A stretch of 41,587 nt of DNA, from contig DDSZ01000032.1 of assembly GCA_002344205.1 (NCBI GenBank), positions 39,945 through 81,531 on the forward strand, in the 5' to 3' direction. Made by a program: the position numbers and the translations under genes. Every line of letters starts with the position of its first letter. Position 1 is the stretch's first letter. The notes under the pieces are model-generated. The model saw only the letters and a program-made list of their open reading frames with translations. It ran no database searches and was not told the origin of the DNA. Below are positions 1 to 7,731 of the stretch, piece after piece. Source of the DNA: Opitutaceae bacterium UBA2377 (GTDB taxonomy: Bacteria > Verrucomicrobiota > Verrucomicrobiia > Opitutales > Opitutaceae).

Positions 1-567
1 GGCAGCCGGTATTTCATCTGCAACCGGCACAAAGGCACGCGGCTGGTGGAGTTCATCTACAGCGACCTGATGGCCGAGGTGTGCCGGGCGACTCTCGGTG
101 ACACGGCCTATTTGTTCTGGGAGCAGTATGTCGTGAAGGGACCGGAGAAAGGCGCGAAGTTCAGCTGGCACCAGGATTCCGGCTACGTGGGCACGCCGCA
201 CCGCCCGTATCTCACCTGCTGGGTGACGCTCGATGCCGTGAGCGAGGCGAACGGCACGGTGTATCTGCTACCGTATTCACGGGCGGGCACGCGCGAGGTG
301 CTGCCGCACAAGCAGAACCCGGAGACCAACGATCTCGAGGGGTATTTTGGCGACGATCCGGGCGACCCGGTGATCGCGCCGGCGGGGAGCATTGCGTGTT
401 TCTCGAGCACGGTGCTGCACCGCAGCGGCTTCAACACGTCGTCGGGTTGGCGGCGGGTTTATCTGCCGCAATATTCCGCCGAGCCGCTGCGTCGGCCCGA
501 TGGCAGCCTGGCGGGTTTCGCCGAGCCGTTCATGATCAACGGCGAGCGGCGGGATGGGAAGGCGTGA
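1..567 (+). CDS. Phytanoyl-CoA dioxygenase (PhyH) family protein, 5' truncated by window edge
   Basis: The frame is open from base 1, so the N-terminus lies outside the window; 188 codons remain. The visible part carries the iron ligands of an Fe(II)/2-oxoglutarate oxygenase: WHQDSGY (His about codon 57, Asp codon 59) and the distal His in VLHRSG (about codon 140), followed by a Trp-Arg-Arg stretch that could bind the 2-oxoglutarate carboxylate. PhyH-family enzymes hydroxylate varied small molecules, so the substrate cannot be read from the sequence. The next gene is convergent, so it gives no operon context on this side. Confidence 0.85.
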   Translation, partial: GSRYFICNRHKGTRLVEFIYSDLMAEVCRATLGDTAYLFWEQYVVKGPEKGAKFSWHQDSGYVGTPHRPYLTCWVTLDAVSEANGTVYLLPYSRAGTREVLPHKQNPETNDLEGYFGDDPGDPVIAPAGSIACFSSTVLHRSGFNTSSGWRRVYLPQYSAEPLRRPDGSLAGFAEPFMINGERRDGKA

Positions 568-617
568 GCCGGGGTTTGAGTCAGGCTTTGCCGCGGATGG
601 GCGCGGATGGCTAGGTT

Positions 618-1319
618 TCACGCACCACACCCGTCTATCCAGAACAAGCGGCGCACCAACCGTTGGTCGCCGGCATGCGGGATTTCGACTCGCCCGTGCA
701 CAGGAAACTCGGCGGCAATAGTGGATTCAACCCGCCGCACCCCGCGTTCCTCGGAGCCCACAAAAACAATGAGACGGCCATCGGCGACCAACACCTCGTC
801 GAGGATGTGGCGGATCAACTGCGTCCGACGGGCCGCAGGCGCATACTCGGGGCGAATCAATACGAAATCAAAGCGGCGGGCCTTGGGGCGCCAGGTTCGA
901 ATATTGCCCACGTGGAGCCGATCGGCCCAGTGCGGGAGTCGCTGTTGGGCGAGTTGCACCAATTCCGGAATGATATCCAAGCCGTGAGGCTCGATCCTGA
1001 GATGTTGGTTCGCGCCCCAGCGGTGAACGCTTTCCATGAGGATGCCGCTGGCGCAACCGACATCGAGAAAGGCGCCGTCCCGGTGCAGTGCCTCGGCGAT
1101 GAAGCCCCGGGTGGCTTCCCAAGTTTCCGCATCACCTGAATGCCCCGCCTGGGCATAGGGATTCTGCGCCGCCAGATACGCCGGCTTGATCAGGCCGGCC
1201 ATCGCTGCGTGCCATCCCTCTTCATCAATCTGTCCCGTAGCCAAGGCTTGGTTGATGGCGGCAACTTCCTGCCACCCCCGCTCTTTTAGGGCCTCCAATT
1301 TGGGATCAAGGTCATGCAT
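618..1319 (-). CDS. Class I SAM-dependent methyltransferase
   Basis: 233 residues from an ATG at 1319. A Rossmann methyltransferase motif I, FLDVGCASGILME, lies near residues 84-96, and an acidic strand end (HGLDIIPE) follows about 30 residues later, as expected for the residue that binds the SAM ribose. A third strand with FDFVLIRPEY takes the motif IV place. The substrate is unknown. It is a single gene, convergent with the PhyH gene and divergent from the toxin-antitoxin pair. No signal peptide is visible, so it should act in the cytoplasm. Confidence 0.8.
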   Translation of the reverse strand: MHDLDPKLEALKERGWQEVAAINQALATGQIDEEGWHAAMAGLIKPAYLAAQNPYAQAGHSGDAETWEATRGFIAEALHRDGAFLDVGCASGILMESVHRWGANQHLRIEPHGLDIIPELVQLAQQRLPHWADRLHVGNIRTWRPKARRFDFVLIRPEYAPAARRTQLIRHILDEVLVADGRLIVFVGSEERGVRRVESTIAAEFPVHGRVEIPHAGDQRLVRRLFWIDGCGA

Positions 1320-1404
1320 GGGGGTGGGGTTTTTGCTGTGACGTTGCGAGGGGTGGTCTATTTTCTGATCAGTGAGAGGGCAATCGTAGTTACGAAATGA
1401 GCTC

Positions 1405-1470
1405 CATCACTTGGATGTAAGGATGAAGTGTTGATGTGTGCCTTGACCAGAGCGGGCCTTGGTTTATGCT
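1405..1470 (+). promoter_or_regulatory. Promoter and possible operator of the toxin-antitoxin pair
   Basis: TTGACC (1443-1448) and TATGCT (1465-1470), 16 bases apart, resemble a sigma-70 promoter. The expected start of transcription falls at about 1477, directly on the GTG proposed as antitoxin start, so the mRNA may be leaderless. Just upstream, CATCACTT (1405-1412) and AAGTGTTGATG (1426-1436) form an imperfect inverted repeat with a three-base bulge, a possible autoregulatory site. This is read by eye only. Confidence 0.4.
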
Positions 1471-1477
1471 GTCTGGC

Positions 1478-1672
1478 GTGAGCGTATTGGAAATCAAACA
1501 AAGTCTGTCCCGGCTTTCGGCCCGCGAGCGGCGGGAGGTGCAGGTTTATCTCCATCAGCTCAAACGCACAACGCCGGTTTGGAAGAAGGCCACAGCGAAG
1601 CGGATTCGCGATGTGCAGGCCGGCCGGTCAACCACGCTGGAGCAGTTGGAGACGCGGTATCGCCGTGCCTAA
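1478..1672 (+). CDS. Small antitoxin-like protein upstream of a RelE/ParE-like toxin
   Basis: 64 residues from GTG 1478, predicted N-terminus MSVLEIKQSL. An ATG at 1466 is in frame but overlaps the proposed -10 element. The protein is short, charged and helical, with a basic middle (KKATAKRIRD) and an acidic end (TTLEQLETRY). Small proteins of this look precede RelE-like toxins in several bacterial groups. Its stop codon lies inside the toxin gene: the genes overlap by 8 bases, which implies translational coupling. I infer it neutralises the toxin; no named DNA-binding fold is recognisable. Confidence 0.6.
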   Translation: MSVLEIKQSLSRLSARERREVQVYLHQLKRTTPVWKKATAKRIRDVQAGRSTTLEQLETRYRRA

Positions 1673-1940
1673 CCGATTGGGCTACCGGGTGGTGTTTGCG
1701 GATGCGGCGGTGGAATCGTTTGTTGGTCTGCCCCGGCGTAGGCCCCGGCGTAGGCAGCGGCGGATATTGGACCGGGCTCAGGAACTGGCTTTCGATCCCT
1801 TCGTAGTGCCTGATTTTCGCACGCACGATGCGACCGGAAGAGAGATTTCACATATCATGACGGATGGCTTTATTTTTGACTACTGGGTGGATCATGCCGT
1901 CAAGCAGGTGATCATCACCGAGATTGAAGCGATCGACTGA
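1665..1940 (+). CDS. RelE/ParE-family toxin-like protein
   Basis: 91 residues from GTG 1665, chosen because the frame begins inside the antitoxin end, as usual for such pairs. The sequence shows the RelE/ParE layout: an N-terminal strand (YRVVFADAAVESF), two helices around RRILDRAQELAFDPF, then strands ending in IFDYWVDHAVKQVIITEIE. Members of this fold cleave ribosome-bound mRNA or poison gyrase; which applies here is not visible. The Arg-rich linker holds an in-frame 12-base tandem duplication (1731-1754) that doubles the peptide PRRR. The gene ends 98 bases before the convergent phosphofructokinase gene. Confidence 0.65.
   Translation: MPNRLGYRVVFADAAVESFVGLPRRRPRRRQRRILDRAQELAFDPFVVPDFRTHDATGREISHIMTDGFIFDYWVDHAVKQVIITEIEAID
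1731..1754 (+). repeat. In-frame 12-bp tandem duplication in the toxin gene
   Basis: The unit CCCCGGCGTAGG occurs twice without a gap (1731-1742 and 1743-1754). It encodes PRRR twice in the loop before the first long helix of the toxin. Perfect identity of the copies suggests a recent slippage event. Confidence 0.85.
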
Positions 1941-1951
1941 GCCGCCGGAGC

Positions 1952-1965
1952 GCGTGCAAGCACGC
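1952..1965. repeat. Short hairpin after the toxin gene
   Basis: GCGTGC and GCACGC flank a two-base loop, 11 bases after the toxin stop. No T-run follows on the plus strand, so it is not a standard terminator. It may be a remnant of a dispersed repeat. Confidence 0.35.
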
Positions 1966-1984
1966 TGCCTACGGGGGACAAACA

Positions 1985-2024
1985 AAAAGGCCGGTCGATT
2001 GCTCGACCGGCCTTCGAAGTTTTT
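1985..2024 (-). terminator. Rho-independent terminator of the phosphofructokinase gene
   Basis: A perfect 12-bp stem (1987-1998 with 2003-2014) closes a four-base loop. Read on the minus strand the stem is followed by TTTTTGTT, a good U-tract, about 25 bases after the phosphofructokinase stop. On the plus strand a T5 run begins six bases after the stem, so it may also stop transcripts from the convergent toxin gene. Confidence 0.85.
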
Positions 2025-2038
2025 AGACGACGCGTGGC

Positions 2039-3301
2039 TTACTCGCCGATGCCGTAGGCGGGGAGGGTTTTATCCACGCGGACTTTGTCGAGGCGGGCGT
2101 AAACGGGGAGGCCGTTGTCGTGCGGGAGCGCGGTCTCGCCCTGGATGAGCGGCTGGGCGTAGCGGAGGAACTGGAAGTTCATGCTGACGCCGTCCTCGTT
2201 GATCCACTCGCGGGGGAGCTTCTTCACGCCGTTGGCGATCTCGCTCAGCGGGGCGAGGCCGGTCTCGCAGGTGTATTGGTCGGCGTCACCGCGGAGGAGG
2301 GTGATCATCTTGTCGGTCTCGCCGTTGACCGCGGCCTGCACGGCGGCTTGGCCGGCGAGGTAGGCTTCGTCGGCATCCGTCTTCGAGGCGGCGTGGGCGG
2401 CGGCGCGCTGCATGAGGCCGGGCTTGGCGACGCGGACCTTCACGCCGGGGAGGTTGCCCTCGATGATCTCGGCGAGGGCGTCGCCGGCGCCGCCCAACTG
2501 GGCGTGGCCAAAGGCGTCGGTCTTGCCGTCGGCGGCGACGTAGTTGCCGTCGGCGTCCACGAGGCCCTCGGCGACAACGATGGAGCAGAAGCGTTCGCGC
2601 TTCAGCACGCGGCGGATGTCCTCAAGGACTTTCTCCTGATTGAAGGAGACCTCGGGGAGGAGGATGAGGTGAGGGGGATCGTGCGGGTGGTCGCGGCGCT
2701 TGGCGAGGGCGGCGCCGGCGGCGATCCAGCCGGCGGAGCGGCCCATGACCTCGATGATGGAGACGAGGTCGCCCTGGCCCATGGCCTCGCTGTCGCAGGC
2801 GACTTCGCGCACGGTGGTGGCGAGATACTTGATGACGCTGCCGTAGCCGGGGCAGTGGTCGGTGACGGCGAGGTCGTTGTCGATGGTCTTCGGCACGCCG
2901 ATGACGCGGAGCTCATAGCCCTGCTGGGCGGCGAGCTTGGAGATCTTGTCGGCCGTGTCCTGCGAATCGTTGCCGCCGATGTAGAAGAAGTAGCGGATGT
3001 TGTGGGTTTTGAAGACCTCGAGGACGCGCTCGAAATCGGCCTGCTTCTTGAGCTTGTAGCGGCAGGTGCCGAGGGCGGCGCCGGGGGTGTGCTTGAGGGC
3101 GCGGATCTGCTGCTGCGATTCGGCGGCGAGGTCCACGAGGTCCTCATGGAGGATGCCGAGGACGCCGTTGAGCGAGCCGTAGATTTCCTCAATGCATTCA
3201 TGGTTCAGCGCTTCCGCGATGATGCCCGCGACGCTGGCGTTGATGACGGAGGTGGGGCCGCCGGACTGGCCCACCAAGACATTTCCTACGAGTTCAGCCA
3301 T
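2039..3301 (-). CDS. pfp: Diphosphate-dependent 6-phosphofructokinase
   Basis: 420 residues. It phosphorylates fructose 6-phosphate in glycolysis, probably reversibly with pyrophosphate. The PFK core is clear: phosphate loop GQSGGPT (11-17), GGNDS (109-113), PKTIDNDL (137-144) and MGRSAG (186-191). In ATP-PFKs the second motif is GGDGS and the third begins P-G-T; the Asp at the 104-equivalent position (E. coli numbering) and the Lys at the 124-equivalent position are the classical PPi signature. It starts with ATG at 3301 and ends at a strong terminator. A 218-base gap with a repeat element separates it from purB, so it probably has its own promoter. Confidence 0.9.
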   Translation of the reverse strand: MAELVGNVLVGQSGGPTSVINASVAGIIAEALNHECIEEIYGSLNGVLGILHEDLVDLAAESQQQIRALKHTPGAALGTCRYKLKKQADFERVLEVFKTHNIRYFFYIGGNDSQDTADKISKLAAQQGYELRVIGVPKTIDNDLAVTDHCPGYGSVIKYLATTVREVACDSEAMGQGDLVSIIEVMGRSAGWIAAGAALAKRRDHPHDPPHLILLPEVSFNQEKVLEDIRRVLKRERFCSIVVAEGLVDADGNYVAADGKTDAFGHAQLGGAGDALAEIIEGNLPGVKVRVAKPGLMQRAAAHAASKTDADEAYLAGQAAVQAAVNGETDKMITLLRGDADQYTCETGLAPLSEIANGVKKLPREWINEDGVSMNFQFLRYAQPLIQGETALPHDNGLPVYARLDKVRVDKTLPAYGIGE

Positions 3302-3436
3302 GAGAGTAGTGGTAAAGGTTTAAGAGAACGTGAGGGAACAGGAAAGCGGGCCGCGACGGCGGGACGCAAACCCTATTTTTGCCGGGCGCGGCATATGGCC
3401 AACGATGGAGGATTGCCCGCGCAAGTGACGGCAGGC

Positions 3437-3507
3437 AGGGGCCGTTATCCTTAGCGGTCCGCAGGGAAGACGTCACCCCAACCGGGCGGTTAAGGATAAC
3501 CGCCCCT
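3437..3507. repeat. 71-bp REP-like inverted-repeat element between purB and pfp
   Basis: Terminal arms 3437-3453 and 3491-3507 are inverted copies matching at 16 of 17 positions. The right arm folds on itself as a 9-bp stem (3484-3492 with 3497-3505) around AGGA. It lies 13 bases after the purB stop. No T-run adjoins the stem, so termination is possible but not typical. The size equals that of the element at 26716-26786, although the sequence differs. Confidence 0.65.
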
Positions 3508-3519
3508 CCCCATGCCAGA

Positions 3520-4950
3520 TCACAGCAGGCGGCCGGGCTTGTAATCCGCGGCGCCCTTGTGGCGTTTGGCCAGGGGCTTAACCTCGGCGAGAAAGGCGTC
3601 CACCTGATGCGGGGCCGCGCCGACGAAGCGGTGGCTCTCGGCGAGGATGGCGGTGAGGATTTTCTTGCCGAGGCCGATGCGCTTGTCGCCGGCGAGCCGG
3701 CCGAGCAGGTCGGCATCGCCGCCGGTGCGGAGGGCCTTGGCCGCGGCGAGGGCGTGCTCCTTGATGGCCTCGTGCGCGGTCTCGCGGCCGGCGCCGCGCT
3801 TGACGGCCTCCATGAGGATGGTGGTGGTGGCGAGGAAGGGGAGGTGGCGCTCGTTCTCGGCGGCGATGGCGGCAGGAAACACCTCCATCTGGCGGAGCAC
3901 GGTGAGAAAGGTCTCGAGCAGGCCGTCCACGGCGAAGAACGCATCGGGCAGGGCGACGCGGCGGACGACGGAGCAGGAAACGTCGCCCTCGTTCCACTGG
4001 TGGCCGGCGAGCGCGCCGGTCATCGTGACGTAGCCGGAAAGAATCGTGGCGAAGCCGCAGATGCGCTCGCAGTTGCGGGCGTTGACCTTGTGCGGCATGG
4101 CGGAGGATCCGACCTGCCCGTCCTGGAAGCCCTCGGTGAGCAGGCCGTAGCCGGCCATGAGGCGGAGGGTGGTGGCGAAACTGGCGGCGGCGCCGGCCAC
4201 CTGGTGCAAGGCGGTGACGACCTCGAAATCGAGGCTGCGCGGGTAAACCTGGCCGACCGCACCGAGCTTCGCGTGGAAGCCGAGGTGCTTGATGATGCGG
4301 GCTTCAAGCTGGTCCACCTTGCCGGTGTCGCTGCCGAGGAGGGTGAGCTGGTCGAGCTGGGTGCCGACGGCGCCCTTGAGTCCGCGCACCGGGTAGCGGT
4401 CCACGAGTTCGCCGAGCCGGGTGAAGGCGGCGAGGAGCTCCTCGCCGAACATCGCGAGGCGTTTGCCGAGCGTGGTCGGCTGGGCCGGCACGTTGTGGGT
4501 GCGGCCCGTGATCATGAGGTCGCGGTGCGCCTCGGCCTGCGTCGCGAGCGCGAGCAGGGCGGCGGCGGTCTTGAACTGCACGACCTTGAGCGAGCGGAAG
4601 ACCTGGAGCTGCTCGACGTTTTCGGTAAGATCGCGGCTCGTGAGGCCGAGGTGAATGAACTGGCGCTTGGCGAGTTCGGAGAACTCCTCGATGCGGGCTT
4701 TCACGTCGTGGAGCGTGACGCGCTCGCGCTTGGCGATGGCGGCGAGGTCGATCTGGTCCTTAACTTTTTCGTAGTCCTTGATCGCCTCGTGCGGGATGGG
4801 CACGCCGAGGTCGCGCTGCGCCTTCATGACGGCGATCCAGAAATCGCGCTCCTGCGCCACGCGGCCGTGTTGCGACCAGATGTCCCGGATGGCGGCGGAG
4901 GCGTAGCGCTCGGCGAGGACGTTGGGGATGGCGGCGGAGGATTCGTTCAC
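3520..4950 (-). CDS. purB: Adenylosuccinate lyase
   Basis: 476 residues from GTG 4950. PurB catalyses two beta-eliminations of fumarate: SAICAR to AICAR, and adenylosuccinate to AMP. The fumarase/aspartase superfamily signature GSSAMPHKVNARNCERI stands near residues 278-295 and contains the mobile loop with the catalytic Ser. Other family landmarks are TSRDLTENVEQL, TGRTHNVPAQPTTLGKR with a catalytic His, and HQWNEGDVSCS. The length is normal for the bacterial enzyme. It follows ppnP by 61 bases, so both purine-related genes may be transcribed together. Confidence 0.95.
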   Translation of the reverse strand: MNESSAAIPNVLAERYASAAIRDIWSQHGRVAQERDFWIAVMKAQRDLGVPIPHEAIKDYEKVKDQIDLAAIAKRERVTLHDVKARIEEFSELAKRQFIHLGLTSRDLTENVEQLQVFRSLKVVQFKTAAALLALATQAEAHRDLMITGRTHNVPAQPTTLGKRLAMFGEELLAAFTRLGELVDRYPVRGLKGAVGTQLDQLTLLGSDTGKVDQLEARIIKHLGFHAKLGAVGQVYPRSLDFEVVTALHQVAGAAASFATTLRLMAGYGLLTEGFQDGQVGSSAMPHKVNARNCERICGFATILSGYVTMTGALAGHQWNEGDVSCSVVRRVALPDAFFAVDGLLETFLTVLRQMEVFPAAIAAENERHLPFLATTTILMEAVKRGAGRETAHEAIKEHALAAAKALRTGGDADLLGRLAGDKRIGLGKKILTAILAESHRFVGAAPHQVDAFLAEVKPLAKRHKGAADYKPGRLL

Positions 4951-4985
4951 GGCGGAAGGCGTCTAGTAAGCAGGCCGCCGCGCGG

Positions 4986-4998
4986 TTGCCAATGGCAA
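4986..4998. promoter_or_regulatory. Small palindrome upstream of purB
   Basis: TTGCCA-A-TGGCAA is a perfect 13-base dyad, 35 bases upstream of the purB start and just after the ppnP stop. It could be an operator or a short intercistronic hairpin. It does not resemble the known PurR box. Confidence 0.25.
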
Positions 4999-5011
4999 AG
5001 GCGTCCCGGGC

Positions 5012-5335
5012 TCAGAGGAACGAGCAGACGTATTCGCAGATGCCCGCCGGCACCTCGATCGTGAAGCCGCTGTTGCCGGGGACGTCGAACGACGTGCCGG
5101 CGGCGAAATCCCGCGCGACGGCCGCGCCGTCGAGCGTCACCCGGCAGGCGCCGGCGATGATTTCCATCCGCTCCGGGGCGGCGGTGCCGAAGTGGTAGCT
5201 GCCGGGGTAGATGAGCCCGAGGGTTTTCTTCGCCCCGCCGGGCAGGAGGATGGTGTGGCTGACGACTTTGCCGTCGAAATAGACGTTGGCCTTGGCGATG
5301 GCGGTGACGCCGGTGAATTGCTCGGGGGAGGGCAT
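5012..5335 (-). CDS. ppnP: Pyrimidine/purine nucleoside phosphorylase PpnP (YaiE type)
   Basis: 107 residues, a single small cupin-like barrel. It lines up with E. coli YaiE/PpnP along its length: YFDGKVVSH, then LGLIYPGSYHFGTAAPERMEIIAG (YaiE: [23 protein letters not shown]), then GTSFDVPGNSGF and the aromatic and Cys-rich end EYVCSFL. The enzyme phosphorolyses several nucleosides to base and ribose 1-phosphate. Its place 61 bases before purB fits nucleotide salvage. It is slightly longer than YaiE, with about 15 extra N-terminal residues. Confidence 0.85.
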   Translation of the reverse strand: MPSPEQFTGVTAIAKANVYFDGKVVSHTILLPGGAKKTLGLIYPGSYHFGTAAPERMEIIAGACRVTLDGAAVARDFAAGTSFDVPGNSGFTIEVPAGICEYVCSFL

Positions 5336-5370
5336 GATGGAGGGTGAGGGATGGGAAAAGGAGGGAGGTG

Positions 5371-6459
5371 TCAGGCGGAGAGACAGCGGACGGTCATCTC
5401 GCGGAGGACCTCTTCCTGGGCGTGCGGGCGCTCCACGATGCCCTCGAAGGCGGCGATGAACTCCCGCTGGTGGTCGATCAGCCGCCGCAGGGCGGGGAGC
5501 CGGCCGCTGCCGGCGAGTTTGCCGACATACCAGGCATTCTGCGAAAAGACGTTGAAGGAGCTTTTCTCCGTGGCGCCGGTGAAGTGCGCGGCGTAGGCGG
5601 TGGCGGCGCGGGGCAGGCCGTCGAGCCCGCGCGGGCCGAGCCGGGCGTCGCCGGCATCGATGAGCGCGCGCACCTGGATGAGGATGCGGTTGCGGTTCTG
5701 CAGCGCGCTGAGGACGGGGCGCGCGTCGCCGCCGGTGAAGAAGTGCTGTTGCAGCGCGGCGAGGGTCCGCCGGAGGTCGCCGCTGAAAAAGGCCTCGGCG
5801 GTCTCGAAGAACTCGCCCTCGGCGACGTTGGGCGTGAGCTCGGCGACATGCTCCTCCCCGATGGTCGCGCCGGCGCCGATGCTGGTGGCGAGCTTGCGGA
5901 CCTCCGCCACGAGGAGACGGGTGTTCGGGCCGGTCTTGGCGAGGAGCAGTTGCACGGCGTCGGGCGTGATCTCGTGGCCGGCGGCGCGGGCTTCGGCCAG
6001 CACGACGCCCGCGAGCGCGGCGGCATCGTCATCGCCGCCGACGAGCACAAAGTCGGCGTTTTTTTCGCACCACTTCGGGAAGGCGCGGCGGCGGTCCACC
6101 GGGGCGGCGGTGATGAGGACGGCGGTCTCGGCGGGGTTGATCTGCCCGAGCAGCTCCTGGAGCTCGCCGACGAGCGCGAGCGTGCTCTCGGCGCGGCCGG
6201 TGACGCTGTCGGCGAGGAAATTCACGTCCTTGAGCCAGACGACGCGTTTGCCGCCGAACATGGCGACCGTCTGCACGCTCTCGCGGAAGCGGTTGAGCGC
6301 GGTCTCGACCTCGCCGACGTTGTTGGCAAAGCCGCTCAGCACCTCGCGGGAAAATTCGTCGGGCACCTCTTGCACAAGGTCGGCGAAACGCGCGCGGCCC
6401 AGCCGGTCCACGAGATAGTCGTCGGAACCGCAGATGAAGGTGAAGCTTTGGGCCGGCAT
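5371..6459 (-). CDS. holA: DNA polymerase III delta subunit
   Basis: 362 residues if translation begins at ATG 6459 (MPAQSFTFICGSDDYL); an in-frame start at 6495 would add 12 Arg/Pro-rich residues. Delta is the clamp-loader wrench that opens the beta sliding clamp. The N-terminal pattern (ICGSDDYLVD), the VVWLKDVNFL strand, the PVDRRRAF segment and the C-terminal helical collar part (ALQNRNRILIQVRALID) match the HolA family, which is divergent at sequence level. It sits between the LptF/LptG gene (58 bases) and ppnP (35 bases). Confidence 0.8.
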   Translation of the reverse strand: MPAQSFTFICGSDDYLVDRLGRARFADLVQEVPDEFSREVLSGFANNVGEVETALNRFRESVQTVAMFGGKRVVWLKDVNFLADSVTGRAESTLALVGELQELLGQINPAETAVLITAAPVDRRRAFPKWCEKNADFVLVGGDDDAAALAGVVLAEARAAGHEITPDAVQLLLAKTGPNTRLLVAEVRKLATSIGAGATIGEEHVAELTPNVAEGEFFETAEAFFSGDLRRTLAALQQHFFTGGDARPVLSALQNRNRILIQVRALIDAGDARLGPRGLDGLPRAATAYAAHFTGATEKSSFNVFSQNAWYVGKLAGSGRLPALRRLIDHQREFIAAFEGIVERPHAQEEVLREMTVRCLSA

Positions 6460-6517
6460 CGCGGGTGGTTTCACACGAAGCGGCGCGCGGCGCACGCCAA
6501 AAGTGCGCGCGCCCGGC

Positions 6518-7663
6518 TCAATGCCGCTCCAGTTGCCGGAACAGCCGCCAGGCGAGCAGGACGAGCAGGAGATTCGGCAGCCAGAGCAGGAGGTCGGGCC
6601 GCCAGGCCGGGTGCCGGTCGAGCCAGCCGACCATCACCGTGCAAAAGTAGTAGCCGAGCGCGAGGAGCACGGCGACGCCGAGGTTGGCGGAGGTCTCCCG
6701 GCGCGAGACGCGGATGCCGAGCGGCACGCCGATGAGGGCGAAGGTGAAGACCGCCGCCGCGGTGGTGAACTTGTCCTGAAGGGTGAGCCGCACCTTCAGC
6801 AGCTCGGCGGCACGGGCGGCCTCGCCGCCGGGAGGGACGGGCTCGGCCGCGAGGCGCGCGGCCTCCGCCCGGAGGTCGTCGTGCGTCAGCCATTTGAGCT
6901 TCAGGCGTGGTCCGGTGCGGCTGAAGAGGGAGTCGAGTCGCAGCGGCACGGACTCGGTGCGGCCGAAGGTGCCGACGAGCGGCGGCTCCGTGAAATCCTC
7001 GGGCCGCTCCTCGGGGCGGACCTCGACCTGGGCGTCGGTGAGCGTGAGTTGCAGGATGTTTTGCTCCTCGTCGTAATCGAGCCGGCCGGAGGCGGCGCGG
7101 ACGAGGCGTTGCACGCGGCGCTGGTCGTCGAGTTCCCAGAGCCAGAAATCACCGAGGACGGGGCCCTGCTTTTCGCCGACATACACGACGAACCCGGGGA
7201 ACTCGCGGATAAAGGTGCGCGGCACGATGAAGCCGAGGGGATTGGCGGTGATGGCGGCGGCCAGCTCGCGCTGGTATTGCAGCCGGGCGCGCGGCATGGC
7301 CTCGAGGTTGACATGCAGCGCAAGGGTGGCGCCGAGCACGCCGAGCAGGAGAATGGGGCGGGCGATGCGGCTCAGGCTGAGGCCGGCGGCGCGCATGGCG
7401 GTGATCTCGCTGTCGGCGGAGAGCCGGCCCAGCGTGAGGAGCACGCCGGTGAGCATGCCCATGGGCAGGGCGTAGGAAATGGCGTAGGGCACGAGCAGGG
7501 CGAGCAGCCACCCGAAGGTCAGCAGGTGGATCTGGCCGGAGAGCAGGTGGCCGAGCAGATCGCGGAGCGCATTGCCCAGTAGCAGCACGAAGGCGAACAG
7601 CCCCACGGCCGCGAGGCAGGAGCCAAGCACGCTCTTGAAGATGTAGCGGTCGAGCAGGTTCAC
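6518..7663 (-). CDS. LptF/LptG (YjgP/YjgQ) family permease
   Basis: 381 residues from GTG 7663, giving MNLLDRYIFKSVLGSC; the frame stays open further upstream but only as the shadow of the SRAP gene. LptF and LptG form the membrane part of the LptB2FG ABC transporter that extracts lipopolysaccharide from the inner membrane. Three hydrophobic segments lie in the first 110 residues with the hallmark LSADSEITAMRAAGLS, followed by a periplasmic jellyroll-like domain (about 125-275) and three C-terminal membrane helices. No second permease or lptB is in the window, so which of F or G it is cannot be decided. Confidence 0.85.
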   Translation of the reverse strand: MNLLDRYIFKSVLGSCLAAVGLFAFVLLLGNALRDLLGHLLSGQIHLLTFGWLLALLVPYAISYALPMGMLTGVLLTLGRLSADSEITAMRAAGLSLSRIARPILLLGVLGATLALHVNLEAMPRARLQYQRELAAAITANPLGFIVPRTFIREFPGFVVYVGEKQGPVLGDFWLWELDDQRRVQRLVRAASGRLDYDEEQNILQLTLTDAQVEVRPEERPEDFTEPPLVGTFGRTESVPLRLDSLFSRTGPRLKLKWLTHDDLRAEAARLAAEPVPPGGEAARAAELLKVRLTLQDKFTTAAAVFTFALIGVPLGIRVSRRETSANLGVAVLLALGYYFCTVMVGWLDRHPAWRPDLLLWLPNLLLVLLAWRLFRQLERH

Positions 7664-7731
7664 GTTGGGCGCGGGCAGTCCGGCAGAGGAAACGGCGGCT
7701 GACAACGCCCAACCGCGGCGGTTCGCCGGTC

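Noticed and set aside
2120..3454. 444-codon plus-strand frame opposite pfp
   Set aside because: It is antisense to the clear PFK gene and its translation is Gly/Ala/Val/Glu-rich low complexity, as expected for the complement of GC-rich codons.
7711..7723. AACCGC-G-GCGGTT dyad between the SRAP and LptF/LptG genes
   Set aside because: Short GC dyads of this size arise often by chance in such DNA, and there is no U-tract or promoter beside it.
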